From: Caldilineales bacterium
Lineage (GTDB): Bacteria; Chloroflexota; Anaerolineae; J102
Assembly (NCBI GenBank): GCA_019695115.1
Contig: JAIBAP010000009.1
Coordinates: forward strand, 51,231 to 115,230
Direction of reading: 5' to 3'
DNA: 64,000 nucleotides
Shown here: piece after piece, positions 26,451 through 35,300 of the stretch
Layout of the letters: every line of letters starts with the position of its first letter
Position numbering within the stretch: the first letter of the stretch is position 1
The notes under the pieces: model-generated
Database searches by the model: none
What the model saw: only the letters and a program-made list of their open reading frames with translations
Told to the model about the DNA's origin: nothing
Made by a program: the position numbers and the translations under genes

Positions 26451-26780
26451 GTCTCGTTGGAAAACAGTTTCGACCCGGTGTGAAATTGCCAGCCACCGCC
26501 AGGGCAGGGGCGCGCCTTGAATTCCCTGATTGATATGGTGGATGGGATACAGACTCGCTCATCGATGGCTAGTAGTCTTGTCCGACTCAACTGGCGAGCG
26601 CGTTGACGGCCAGAAGATGAGTTTCGCCAGCAGGAGCGACGGCGCCGCCGAGATCTATGCGTTAGGCCACTGGCGGCGCCGCCGATCGTCGAAAGCGAAG
26701 CCCGGCGGCCCCCCTGGTTCCAGCCATTGCCACCCAAGAGCCGATCACATCATCGATTCGAGATTGAAAAGGAGTATCTC
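26451..26780. other. Gene-free leader of the NHL protein, with GC hairpin
   Basis: No credible coding region was seen. CGGCGCCGCC at 26640-26649 pairs with 26672-26681 across a 22-base loop. The sequence has the look of a long leader for the gene at 26781, but I recognise no known riboswitch in it. Confidence 0.4.
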
Positions 26781-28634
26781 GTGCAAACCAAAACTCAGGG
26801 ATTTATGTCACACCTGGCTCGCCAGCGGAACGGCCGGCAGTCTGGGCGATATTTGTCAATCGTGCTGGCGCTCATGTTGCTTTTGGGAAGTGTACAGCTA
26901 ACCAGCGCCGCGCCCACAGGCAGCGCCGTGTACCAGGCAACCAACAACAATTGCACAACGAATGTCGCCGAAGCCGCCAAGTACACGCTGGTCTATCGGC
27001 TAGATATCAATGTCAATAGCAACTACGGCAACGGCCAGGTGCCCTATGCCGTGGACAACTCGGCCACGATCGGCGGTTATAGCCGCGTAGCCTATTGTCT
27101 CGAACTCGATGGGCAGTGGTTATGGGTCTCGATGGATGACTTCACCAACGATGTCGTGGCCCACACCGGCGTCCCGGTGGTGAGCCTCAACCCCAATGGG
27201 TTCCAGCAAACGGTCGCCAACATGAATGTCTACAGCAATCGCGCCAACATTGTTCAGGGCTACCGCATCCCCACCGGCAACATTGAGTTCTGGGCGAATT
27301 GCTATGATCCCCCATCGCAACCACCGGTTCCCGGCGCATCTGACACCGCGTATGACTTTGGCGACACCAGACGCCCGCTCGACGCTTCCTGCCCAGGCTA
27401 TGGCTCCATGCAGGTTCATAACTACGGCGCCAGACAAACGGTGCTGGCGTACAATGCCTGGAATAACGCAGCCGTGGATGAAACCGGCATAGGCAACCAC
27501 GGTTCCGCCCACACCGACTGGACCTTCTCGCAGAGCGCCAGTGTTTACACGACGCGACGGCTGTGGGTGTATGTGGCGCAAGACGTTATCACCACTGTAG
27601 CGGGTAACGGCTCGGCGGGTTTCAGCGGCGATGGCAGGCCAGCCACCAGCGCCGGTTTGCGAAACCCCTACGCTGTGGGGGTCGATGGCGCCGGCAACGT
27701 CTTCATTGCTGACTCCGACAACCAGCGTATCCGCAAGGTGAGCGCGAATGGCGTCATCACGACGGTGGCAGGCAACGGCGCGGCGGGTTTCAGCGGCGAC
27801 GGCGGGCCGGCCACCAGCGCCAGCATGAGCTTGCCCTACTCGGTGAAGGTGAATAGCGCCGGCGACCTCTTCTTCGTTGACCAGGGCAACCAGCGCATCC
27901 GCAAGGTGGATGCAAACGGAACTATCACCACCGTGGCGGGCGACGGTGCGCAGGGGTTCAGCGGCGATGGCGGGCCGGCCACCAGCGCCAAGTTGAACAC
28001 TCCCGTTGACGTGGCGGTGGATGGCGCCGGCAACCTCTTCATTGCCGACTACAATAACGGTCGCATCCGCAAGGTGGACACCAACGACATCATCACGACG
28101 GTGGCGGGCAACGGCGGTCGCGGCTTCAGCGGCGACGGCGGGCCGGCCACCAGCGCCAGCTTGAACCTGCCCTATGGGGTAGCAGTGGATGGCGCCGGCA
28201 ACCTCTTCATCGCTGACTCCAGCAACCATCGCCTCCGCAAGGTGGACACCAACGGCATCATCACGACGGTGGCGGGCAACGGCACGGCGGGTTTCAGCGG
28301 CGATGGCGGGCCGGCCACCAGCGCCAAGTTGAACGAACCCGACAGCATCGTGGTGGATGGCGCCGGCAACCTCTTCTTCGTGGACTATTCCAACCAGCGT
28401 ATCCGCAAGGTGGGCGCCAATGGCGTCATCACGACGGTGGCGGGCAATGGCACGGCGGCTTTCAGCGGCGATGGCGGGCCGGCCACCAGCGCCAGCTTGC
28501 GGAATGCCGAAGGTGTGGCGGTGGATAGCGCCGGCAACCTCTTTATCGCCGACCAAGCCAACTCGCGCATCCGTAGGGTGGGGCCCCTCCCCGCGCCGCC
28601 GCTCATGCTGTACCTGCCGCTGCTGACGCGATGA
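26781..28634 (+). CDS. Secreted NHL-repeat beta-propeller protein
   Basis: 617 residues from a GTG at 26781, preferred over an ATG at 26805 because AAAAGGAG lies 7 bases upstream. A signal peptide (YLSIVLALMLLLGSVQLTSAAP) leads to a domain of about 220 residues (SAVYQATNNNC ... YGARQTVLAYNAWNN), then six near-identical NHL repeats of 56 residues containing TTVAGNG, FSGDGGPATSA and GNLFIADxxNxRIRKV. They would form a six-bladed propeller on the cell surface. The protein ends in LMLYLPLLTR, the hydrophobic tail seen in other secreted proteins of this window. The repeat DNA is so uniform (168-bp period) that recent amplification is likely. Confidence 0.88.
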   Translation: MQTKTQGFMSHLARQRNGRQSGRYLSIVLALMLLLGSVQLTSAAPTGSAVYQATNNNCTTNVAEAAKYTLVYRLDINVNSNYGNGQVPYAVDNSATIGGYSRVAYCLELDGQWLWVSMDDFTNDVVAHTGVPVVSLNPNGFQQTVANMNVYSNRANIVQGYRIPTGNIEFWANCYDPPSQPPVPGASDTAYDFGDTRRPLDASCPGYGSMQVHNYGARQTVLAYNAWNNAAVDETGIGNHGSAHTDWTFSQSASVYTTRRLWVYVAQDVITTVAGNGSAGFSGDGRPATSAGLRNPYAVGVDGAGNVFIADSDNQRIRKVSANGVITTVAGNGAAGFSGDGGPATSASMSLPYSVKVNSAGDLFFVDQGNQRIRKVDANGTITTVAGDGAQGFSGDGGPATSAKLNTPVDVAVDGAGNLFIADYNNGRIRKVDTNDIITTVAGNGGRGFSGDGGPATSASLNLPYGVAVDGAGNLFIADSSNHRLRKVDTNGIITTVAGNGTAGFSGDGGPATSAKLNEPDSIVVDGAGNLFFVDYSNQRIRKVGANGVITTVAGNGTAAFSGDGGPATSASLRNAEGVAVDSAGNLFIADQANSRIRRVGPLPAPPLMLYLPLLTR

Positions 28635-28699
28635 AACGAAGTTGACCCCGTTATCGAGACCACGAAGTGAGGAAAAGTGATGCCGGATTGGGGGTTTCG

Positions 28700-28794
28700 T
28701 CAGTGTTCACCGTAGAGGTGCGACACACTTCGCGAGCGTAAGTGATTCGGGTTTCAGTCCTGAAGTCGCTCAAAGTGCGTCGCACCTGCACTGA
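28700..28794. repeat. Long imperfect hairpin between genes
   Basis: The arms 28716-28730 (AGGTGCGACACACTT) and 28773-28787 match with one mismatch, and TCAGTG/CACTGA add an outer stem. It lies in the 326-base gap between 28634 and 28961, which otherwise holds no gene that I can see. It could be a dispersed repeat or a terminator without a U-run. Confidence 0.6.
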
Positions 28795-28960
28795 TACGGG
28801 GTTTCTAGCGCAAACCGGCAATTTGTGCTACAAATCCCTCCATGCTCAACCTTCCCCGCAGCGACGGCAACCAACCAGCCGTCGCCCCGGCCCCCTCTGA
28901 CAGCACCGCTTGCAACTGGCGCCATGCCGGCGCCGTGGCGCTTTCGTCCGCAGGCGCCGC

Positions 28961-29947
28961 ATGAACGATGTGAAAGGCACAGCGGACAGCCGCACGGGGT
29001 CGCTGCTGATGGTGGTCGGTGCAGCAGGTCTGTGGGCCAGTTCGGGGCTTTGGATCAGTATGGCGTTGGCTCGCAGCGGCATCTCGCCGGCGGCGCTGGC
29101 GTTTTGGCGGGATGCGGCCACTTTCGCCGTGCTCTTGACCGGCCTGGCAGTGTGGCGGCCCGGATTGCTGCGCGTGCAACGCCGTGATCTACCGGCCCTG
29201 GCGGGGATGGGCGTGTTCAGCATCGGCATCTTCCACGTCTTGTGGAACCTGAGCGTGCTGGCCGATGGCATCGCCCTTGCCACCGTCCTGCAATACCTTT
29301 CCACCGTGCTCGTGCCCCTGGCAGCCTGGGTGCTCTGGCGCGAGCCTCTGACCCGGCGCCTGGTCATCGCCGGCGCCCTCGCCCTGGCCGGGATCCTGCT
29401 CATGGCGGGGTTGAGCGGGGCCGAAGCGAGCGGTACTGTACAATTGACGACGCAAGGCATCCTCATTGGCATTGTCTCCGCTTGTGGCTACGGTTCGATG
29501 AGTCTATTCGGCAAATCGCTCACCGGTCGCTACAATCCGTGGACGGTCTTGACCTATGCCTTCGGTTTTGGCGCCTTCACGTTGCTGATCTGGCAGTTGG
29601 CCGCGGGCGGGCCGACGCCCCTGCCCCGGCCCGCCTGGCCGCCCTTTGCCGCCCTTGTTTTTCTCCCCACCGTCAGCGGCTTTGGGCTATACACCATCGC
29701 CTTGCGCCGGCTGCGGGCAGGCGTGGCTGCCATTGCCGCCGCCACCGAAATGCTATTCGCCGCCATACTTGCCTACGCCTTCGCCGGCGAGCGTCTGGGC
29801 CTCGGGCAAATCGCCGGCGCCCTCCTCATCGTCGGCGGTGTCGTCTTGCTGGCGATGGCAGGCAATACACGCGTGCGGTCGCACAACGCCATCCTGGGAC
29901 GAAGACCCTGGCCTCGCCCTCACGCCCTCCGCCGCCAGCCAGACTGA
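28961..29947 (+). CDS. EamA/DMT-family transporter
   Basis: 328 residues from the ATG at 28961. Ten hydrophobic helices in two EamA halves can be counted, including LLMVVGAAGLWASSGLW, VLQYLSTVLVPLAAWVLWREP and, in the second half, AAATEMLFAAILAYAFAGE, with the conserved helix-end WREP/AGE motifs. Such carriers export or import small metabolites across the cytoplasmic membrane; their substrates cannot be predicted. The position between the amine-methyltransfer genes and the alcohol dehydrogenase could mean export of a pathway product. The C-terminal 25 residues are basic and Arg/His-rich. Confidence 0.88.
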   Translation: MNDVKGTADSRTGSLLMVVGAAGLWASSGLWISMALARSGISPAALAFWRDAATFAVLLTGLAVWRPGLLRVQRRDLPALAGMGVFSIGIFHVLWNLSVLADGIALATVLQYLSTVLVPLAAWVLWREPLTRRLVIAGALALAGILLMAGLSGAEASGTVQLTTQGILIGIVSACGYGSMSLFGKSLTGRYNPWTVLTYAFGFGAFTLLIWQLAAGGPTPLPRPAWPPFAALVFLPTVSGFGLYTIALRRLRAGVAAIAAATEMLFAAILAYAFAGERLGLGQIAGALLIVGGVVLLAMAGNTRVRSHNAILGRRPWPRPHALRRQPD

Positions 29948-29960
29948 CCCCCTCCCACCT

Positions 29961-30008
29961 CTCCCTACTCCCTACTCCCTCCTCCCTACTCCCTCCTCCC
30001 TCCTCCCC
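29961..30008. repeat. Heptad array (CTCCCTA/CTCCCTC) ending at a start codon
   Basis: 7-mers CTCCCTA, CTCCCTA, CTCCCTC, CTCCCTA, CTCCCTC, CTCCCTC and CTCCCC end exactly at the ATG at 30009. It is the same family and orientation as 24336-24395. No inverted partner is nearby. Confidence 0.93.
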
Positions 30009-31178
30009 ATGATCCTCCAAGCCTACCAAACCCCTACCGCCTTCAAACATGGCCTGGGCGCCCTGTCGCGCCTGGCCGACGAAGCCAAAGCCCTCGGCCT
30101 CAAGCGGCCCCTGTTCGTCACCGACAAGGGCCTGGTCGCCACCGGCATGGTGGATGAAGCCCTCAACGTCCTCAAAGCCGGCGGCGTCGATTTCGTCCGT
30201 TTCGACGAAGTCATCCCCAACCCACCCGTGGCCCTGGTCGATCACGGCGCGGCCATCTATCGGCAGGAGGGGTGCGACGGCATGATCGGCTTTGGCGGCG
30301 GCAGCTCGATGGATGCGGCCAAGGCCATCGGCGTGGTCGCAAGGCACGGCGGCTCGGCCCTGGCCTATGAATGGGCCGACCCCAACCCCGTCGCCCGCCC
30401 CATCCCGCCCCTCATCGCCGTCCCCACCACCGCCGGCACCGGCTCCGAGGCCACCCTCTGGGCTGTGATCACCGACCCGGAGCGGCATATCAAGTTCAAC
30501 ATCGGCGGCACGCCCAACATCGCCGCCACCGTCGCCCTCATCGATCCCTTGCTCACCCTGAACCTGCCGGGGCATGTGACCGCCGGCACCGGCATGGATG
30601 CCCTGGCCCACGCCGTCGAGTGCTACACCATGGCCTATGCCCAGCCTTTTACCGACGCCGTGGCCCTGCTGGCGATGGAGTACGTGGGCCAGTACTTGCG
30701 CGTGGCCTTTGCCCAGGGTCACAACCAGGAAGCGCGCTACAAGATGAGCATGGCCGCCATGTTGGGCGGGCTGGCCTACGGCACCGACAGCGCCGGCGCT
30801 GCCCACGCCATGAGCCAGACGGCCGGCGGGGTGGTGGATTGCCCGCACGGCGCCCTCACTGCCCGGCTACTGGGGCCGGTGATGGAGTACAACTACCTGG
30901 GCGAGCCGCAGCGCTTTGCCCGCATGGCGCAGGCGTTGGGCGAGGACACGCGCGGTCTGAGCGTGTGGCAGGCGGCAGAGAAGGCGGTCGAGGCCGTCTA
31001 CCGCCTGACCGAGGATGTAGAAATCCCCACCCTGCAGCAGCTTGGCTTCACAGAAAACCAGATTCCACTCCTGGCCGAAATCGCCGCCAAAGACCCGCAG
31101 ACCATCGGCAACCCGCGCGATGTGAATTACAACGGTTATGTAAAAATTTACAGGCGGGCGTTCGAGTTGGGGAGATGA
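30009..31178 (+). CDS. Iron-containing alcohol dehydrogenase
   Basis: 389 residues, group III Fe-dependent alcohol dehydrogenase. The NAD(P) loop GFGGGSSMDAAKAIG (about residue 95) and the metal-site region GTGMDALAHAVECYTM plus a later His in AGAAHAMSQ and CPHGAL are visible. It oxidises or reduces small alcohols and aldehydes with NAD(P)H in the cytoplasm. With the aldehyde:ferredoxin oxidoreductase 1.1 kb downstream, it could handle an alcohol or aldehyde left after amine demethylation, such as one from choline. Its ATG abuts a C-rich heptad array, with no Shine-Dalgarno sequence. Confidence 0.92.
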   Translation: MILQAYQTPTAFKHGLGALSRLADEAKALGLKRPLFVTDKGLVATGMVDEALNVLKAGGVDFVRFDEVIPNPPVALVDHGAAIYRQEGCDGMIGFGGGSSMDAAKAIGVVARHGGSALAYEWADPNPVARPIPPLIAVPTTAGTGSEATLWAVITDPERHIKFNIGGTPNIAATVALIDPLLTLNLPGHVTAGTGMDALAHAVECYTMAYAQPFTDAVALLAMEYVGQYLRVAFAQGHNQEARYKMSMAAMLGGLAYGTDSAGAAHAMSQTAGGVVDCPHGALTARLLGPVMEYNYLGEPQRFARMAQALGEDTRGLSVWQAAEKAVEAVYRLTEDVEIPTLQQLGFTENQIPLLAEIAAKDPQTIGNPRDVNYNGYVKIYRRAFELGR

Positions 31179-31203
31179 ACACAACTATTCCATCAAGATG
31201 TAC

Positions 31204-31779
31204 TCATCTCTTGGTGGAACCGTATCTGCTCCTCAAGCGACGGTATTCAGCGACCAGCGTCGAATCATCTAAAGCCTGCTCGAACTGACGCAACCAACCT
31301 TCGACATAGGAATGGTCAAGCGCGTTAGCCTGGCGTCGAATCACGCCCGCCACATCTTCGTGATCACGTGCTCGCGTGGAGATCATTTTGTAGATAACGA
31401 GGTCTTCAGGGCTGCACACCCGGATCATGACGCCAGGCTGAATCTCGACATCGCGTCCACGCTCAATAGCCGACACATCATAAGGTGTGTCGGCCAGTAA
31501 CAAATCCAACCGGGCGCCAAGCGAATCTTGCACGAAAACCATCGCCTGTCGGCGAAGCGTCTCGCCCGGATGTGTTGATAGCGGGCTGTAATCGGCGCCA
31601 AGAACAATCAGGAGTTGTTCGGCGTCTTCCCGACCCAACAAGACTTTGAGGTCGGCATCACGAGTCACCCGCGGCTCGCCCCACGCGCCCACGGCAATGC
31701 CACCGATCACGATCGAAGCGATGCCGGCTTCACTCAGCCGTTGCTGCAGAAGCCTGGTCGAGAGGAAGGGGTTGTCCAT
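31204..31779 (-). CDS. Nucleotidyltransferase, MNT/AbiEii-like
   Basis: 191 residues from the ATG at 31779. The core GGIAVGAWGEPRVTRDADLK carries the polymerase-beta-like nucleotidyltransferase signature (GG ... DxD). RLDLLLADTPYD and SPEDLVIYK follow, as in AbiEii/DUF6036-type proteins, some of which are toxins that modify tRNA or antitoxins that AMPylate partners. Its start overlaps the end of the upstream small gene by 50 bases, so they are a coupled pair. A toxin-antitoxin role is inferred, not shown. Confidence 0.82.
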   Translation of the reverse strand: MDNPFLSTRLLQQRLSEAGIASIVIGGIAVGAWGEPRVTRDADLKVLLGREDAEQLLIVLGADYSPLSTHPGETLRRQAMVFVQDSLGARLDLLLADTPYDVSAIERGRDVEIQPGVMIRVCSPEDLVIYKMISTRARDHEDVAGVIRRQANALDHSYVEGWLRQFEQALDDSTLVAEYRRLRSRYGSTKR

Positions 31780-32029
31780 GTTGCTTTTGATACTCCGCCA
31801 GTCTCTGCAGGCGGGCCTGGAGTTCGGCCAGAGATGCATGCCGGTCGGCGGCGAAGATGGATGCCGTTTGCTGCAATTGCCACTCGAAAGCGCGCTGAAG
31901 GGCCAGCCACTGTTGCAGGCCTTCCTGCACTGTCAGCGCCCGCAGACGGCGCGTTTCCTCGGTCTCGAGGTCGTTGTCAACCTCCCAGACCTGGCGGAGC
32001 CGGCGCAGCGAGAGCAGAGATTCGTTCAT
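31730..32029 (-). CDS. Small helical partner of the nucleotidyltransferase
   Basis: 99 residues from the ATG at 32029; a longer frame exists but its extra residues look non-coding. The protein is predicted all-helical and rich in Leu, Gln and Glu (LLSLRRLRQVWEV, LQARLQRLAEYQ), consistent with a coiled coil. I recognise no family. The 50-base overlap with the nucleotidyltransferase gene points to a two-gene module, possibly a toxin-antitoxin system. Confidence 0.65.
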   Translation of the reverse strand: MNESLLSLRRLRQVWEVDNDLETEETRRLRALTVQEGLQQWLALQRAFEWQLQQTASIFAADRHASLAELQARLQRLAEYQKQHGQPLPLDQASAATAE

Positions 32030-32283
32030 GGGGCTATTCAAACACAACGGTATTGTACACGCTCTGCCCATGTTCGTGCACAATCAAAACCAAACCCGGC
32101 CCGCCACTTCGGCCCGCCACTTCGGCCCGCCCCTGTGTGGACGGCCTGGGTCTGTGATAGAATCCCGCTGCATCGGTGCACCAACCACGCTTGCTGTTCC
32201 CCCCCGCCTTCGCTGCCGGCAAGACCGGCGGGGTGAGGGCGAGAACCCGACATCAGCCTCTCAACGACGACAGGGCCTTCTCT

Positions 32284-34206
32284 ATGCCAAACGGTTATCA
32301 CGGCGCCATCCTCCATGTCGATCTCACCCACGAACGGGTGTGGATCGAGCATCCCGACGATGCCTTCTACCGCACCTACATGGGCGGCAGTAATTTTGGA
32401 CTCTACTACGTCCTCCGCCACACCCCGCCCGGGGCCGACCCGCTCGGCCCCGACAACGTCCTGACGATGATGACCAGCCCGCTCACCGGTCTGCCGTTTT
32501 CGGGCCAGAGCCGGGCAGCGGTCAACGCCAAATCACCGCTCACCGGCGCCATCGGCGACTCGCAAGCGGGCGGCTTCTTCCCGGTCGAGCTGAAGGCAAC
32601 CGGCTGCGATGGCCTGGTGGTGTACGGCAAGGCTGCTCGCCCCGTCTATCTATGGCTACACGAAGACAAGGCCGAAATCAGAGAGGCAGGTGGGCTGTGG
32701 GGCAAGGGCACGGCCGAGACCGAAGCGATGATCCGGGCGGAACTGGGCGACGACAAGATCGAGGTCGCCTGCATCGGCCCGGCCGGCGAAAACCTGGTGC
32801 GCTTCGCCGCCATCATCAACATGGCCAACCGGGCCTGGGGGCGCACGGGCATGGGCGCGGTGATGGGGTCGAAGAACCTGAAGGCCATTGCCGTGCGCGG
32901 CCGCCATCGCCTCAAGTCCGCCGACGCCAAGACGATCAAGCGCATTGCCGGGATGGGCGCTAAAGCCATGGCCGAGGATGCGAACGCCGACATCTGGTTC
33001 ACCGGCGTCCTGGGTACGGCCAGCGTCGTCCTGCCGCAGAACACGGTGGGCGGGCTGCCGACGCGCAACTACACGTGCGGCGAGTTCGAGGGCGCCGACC
33101 CCATCTCCGGCGAACGCATGGCCGATACCATCCTCAAAGACCGGGACACCTGCTATGCCTGTGTGGTGCGCTGCAAACGAGTGGTCGAAGTGGAAGACGA
33201 GCGCGGCTTTCGGGTGGACAAGAAGCAGGGCGGGCCGGAGTACGAGACCCTCTCCACCTTCGGCTCCTACTGCGGCGTGGACGATCTCAACGCCATCGCC
33301 CTGGCCAACGCCTACTGCAACGATTTGGGTCTCGACACCATCTCCTGCGGCGCCACCCTGGCCTGGGCGATGGAGTGCTACGAGGCCGAGCTGCTCTCGC
33401 CCGACCAGACCGATGGCCTCGACCTGCGTTTTGGCAACGGCCTGGCCATGGCCGAGGCCGTCAGGCGGCTGGCCCATCGGCAGGGTCGCCTGGGCAACCT
33501 GCTGGCCGAGGGGTCGGCGCGGGCAGCGAAGCAATTGGGACCGGAAGCTGAGCGCCGCGTGGTTGCCGTCAAGGGCAGCGAACTGCCGGCTCACATGCCC
33601 CAGGTCAAGCGCAGCCTGGCCCTGATCTATGCCGTCCATCCCTTCGGGGCCGACCACCAGTCGAGTGAGCACGACCCCTATTACGAGCCGGGCGCGGCGC
33701 CGCTCTATCTCGACCGTCTGGCCGCCGTGGGGCTGACCCATCCCGTGCTCTCGGACGACCTGGGCGATGAAAAGGTGCGCTTCGCCCTGACCACGCAGAC
33801 CATCTACAGCCTGCTGGACGTGCTGTGTTTGTGCCAGTTCGACTGGGGGCCGTCCTGGCAGCTTTATGGCAGCGAACTGATCCCCGAATTGGTGCAGGCC
33901 GCCACCGGCTGGGACGTGAGCCTGGACGAACTGATGGCGGTGGGGGCGCGGCGGCTGAATCTGCTGCGCGCTTTCAACGCCCGCGAAGGCTTCACCCGCG
34001 CCGATGACAGGCTCCCGCCACGCTTGTTCGAGCCGCTGGTAGGGGGGCTGACGGGCGGAATGGCCCTCTCGCAGGCCGAGCTTGAACGTGCGCTCGATTC
34101 GTACTATGCTATGGCCGGCTGGGATGTTGCCAGCGGCCAGCCCAGGCCCCAAAGGTTGCAGGAACTGGGATTGGGCTGGACTGAGGGTATCCCCGAATTC
34201 GCCTGA
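32284..34206 (+). CDS. Aldehyde:ferredoxin oxidoreductase (tungsten/molybdenum)
   Basis: 640 residues from the ATG at 32284. The N-terminal domain reads GYHGAILHVDLTHERVWIE and GPDNVLTMMTSPLTGLPFSG, the bis-pyranopterin region. The 4Fe-4S ligands are CYACVVRC (Cys-x2-Cys-x3-Cys), with a later Cys in LCLCQFDWG. These enzymes oxidise aldehydes to carboxylates with ferredoxin and need W or Mo; they indicate anaerobic or microaerobic metabolism. The small ribosome site is weak. It lies between an iron alcohol dehydrogenase and a betaine-type transporter, so its aldehyde may come from amine or alcohol catabolism. Confidence 0.93.
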   Translation: MPNGYHGAILHVDLTHERVWIEHPDDAFYRTYMGGSNFGLYYVLRHTPPGADPLGPDNVLTMMTSPLTGLPFSGQSRAAVNAKSPLTGAIGDSQAGGFFPVELKATGCDGLVVYGKAARPVYLWLHEDKAEIREAGGLWGKGTAETEAMIRAELGDDKIEVACIGPAGENLVRFAAIINMANRAWGRTGMGAVMGSKNLKAIAVRGRHRLKSADAKTIKRIAGMGAKAMAEDANADIWFTGVLGTASVVLPQNTVGGLPTRNYTCGEFEGADPISGERMADTILKDRDTCYACVVRCKRVVEVEDERGFRVDKKQGGPEYETLSTFGSYCGVDDLNAIALANAYCNDLGLDTISCGATLAWAMECYEAELLSPDQTDGLDLRFGNGLAMAEAVRRLAHRQGRLGNLLAEGSARAAKQLGPEAERRVVAVKGSELPAHMPQVKRSLALIYAVHPFGADHQSSEHDPYYEPGAAPLYLDRLAAVGLTHPVLSDDLGDEKVRFALTTQTIYSLLDVLCLCQFDWGPSWQLYGSELIPELVQAATGWDVSLDELMAVGARRLNLLRAFNAREGFTRADDRLPPRLFEPLVGGLTGGMALSQAELERALDSYYAMAGWDVASGQPRPQRLQELGLGWTEGIPEFA

Positions 34207-34235
34207 TCCACCCCCGTTGTCCAAAGGAAACAGCC

Positions 34236-35300
34236 ATGAACGATGCCTCGTTGCACTCAGCGCCGTCCACCAAGATCGCCTGTCACGGCCTGTGGAAAAT
34301 CTTCGGCCCTTCGCCTGACAAAGTCAAAGCCCAGTTGGATCCAGCCTGGACGAAGAACGATGTCCTGGACAAGACCGGACACGTACTGGCGGTCAAGAAT
34401 GTCGATTTCGAGGTCCGACAGGGCGAAACCTTCGTGGTCATGGGGCTGTCGGGGAGCGGCAAATCCACCCTTGTGCGCTGCCTCACCCGGCTGATCGAGC
34501 CGACCACCGGCCAATTACTCATCGACGGCCACGATTTCCTCAGGGTGGATGACAAACAACTGCGCGAGATGCGGCGGCGGCAGATCAGCATGGTCTTCCA
34601 GAACTTCGGCCTCTTCCCGCACCGCAAAGTGATCGACAACGTGGCCTACGGGCTGGAAATCCAGGGGGTGGAGAAGATGGCCCGGCGCAAACGGGCGCGC
34701 GAGGTGATCGAGATCGTCGGGCTGGCGGGATGGGAGGAACGCTATCCGGGCGAGCTGAGCGGGGGGATGAAACAGCGCGTGGGTCTGGCGAGGGCGCTGG
34801 CCGTGGACCCGGAAATCCTCTTCTTCGACGAGCCGTTCAGCGCCCTCGACCCGCTCATCCGCCGCGAGATGCAGGACGAACTGATCCGCCTGCAAGCGGT
34901 GATGCACAAAACGATCGTCTTCATCACCCACGACTTCCTGGAAGCGATCAAGCTCGGCAACCACATCGCCATCATGAAGGACGGCGAGATCATGCAGCAG
35001 GGCACGGCCCAGGAGGTGGTGCTGCACCCGGCCAACGACTATGTGCGCGATTTCACCGAGGAGGTGCCCCGCTCGCACGTCGTCACGGCGCGGGCGATCA
35101 TGGCCGCTCCCGACCCCGCCGATAGGCCCGAAACCTACCCTGTGGCCCCGCCCGACGCCACCCTGCACGATCTGGTGAGCCTGGCCGCCGCTCGCGACGC
35201 CCGCATCGCCATTTGCGCAGCCGACGGCGCCTTGTTGGGCATCGTCGTCCGCAGCACCCTGATGCGGGCTTTGGCCGGGCTGGAGGTAAGCGTCCCATGA
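34236..35300 (+). CDS. Glycine betaine/proline-type ABC transporter ATPase
   Basis: 354 residues. Walker A GLSGSGKSTLVR, Q-loop QNFGLFPHR, signature LSGGMKQRVGLARAL, Walker B ILFFDEPFSALDP and the switch His in FITHDF are complete. The N-terminal extension (KIACHGLWKIFGPSPDKVK) and the C-terminal CBS-like region (about residues 285-354) are features of ProV/OpuAA ATPases that respond to osmotic state. It is coupled to the permease gene by ATGA overlap. In this setting it probably feeds glycine betaine or a related quaternary amine to the MttB pathway. Confidence 0.93.
   Translation: MNDASLHSAPSTKIACHGLWKIFGPSPDKVKAQLDPAWTKNDVLDKTGHVLAVKNVDFEVRQGETFVVMGLSGSGKSTLVRCLTRLIEPTTGQLLIDGHDFLRVDDKQLREMRRRQISMVFQNFGLFPHRKVIDNVAYGLEIQGVEKMARRKRAREVIEIVGLAGWEERYPGELSGGMKQRVGLARALAVDPEILFFDEPFSALDPLIRREMQDELIRLQAVMHKTIVFITHDFLEAIKLGNHIAIMKDGEIMQQGTAQEVVLHPANDYVRDFTEEVPRSHVVTARAIMAAPDPADRPETYPVAPPDATLHDLVSLAAARDARIAICAADGALLGIVVRSTLMRALAGLEVSVP

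Noticed and set aside
26348..28663. Antisense frames over the NHL protein
   Set aside because: They show repeated low-complexity sequence because the NHL DNA repeats have a 168-bp period, a multiple of three.
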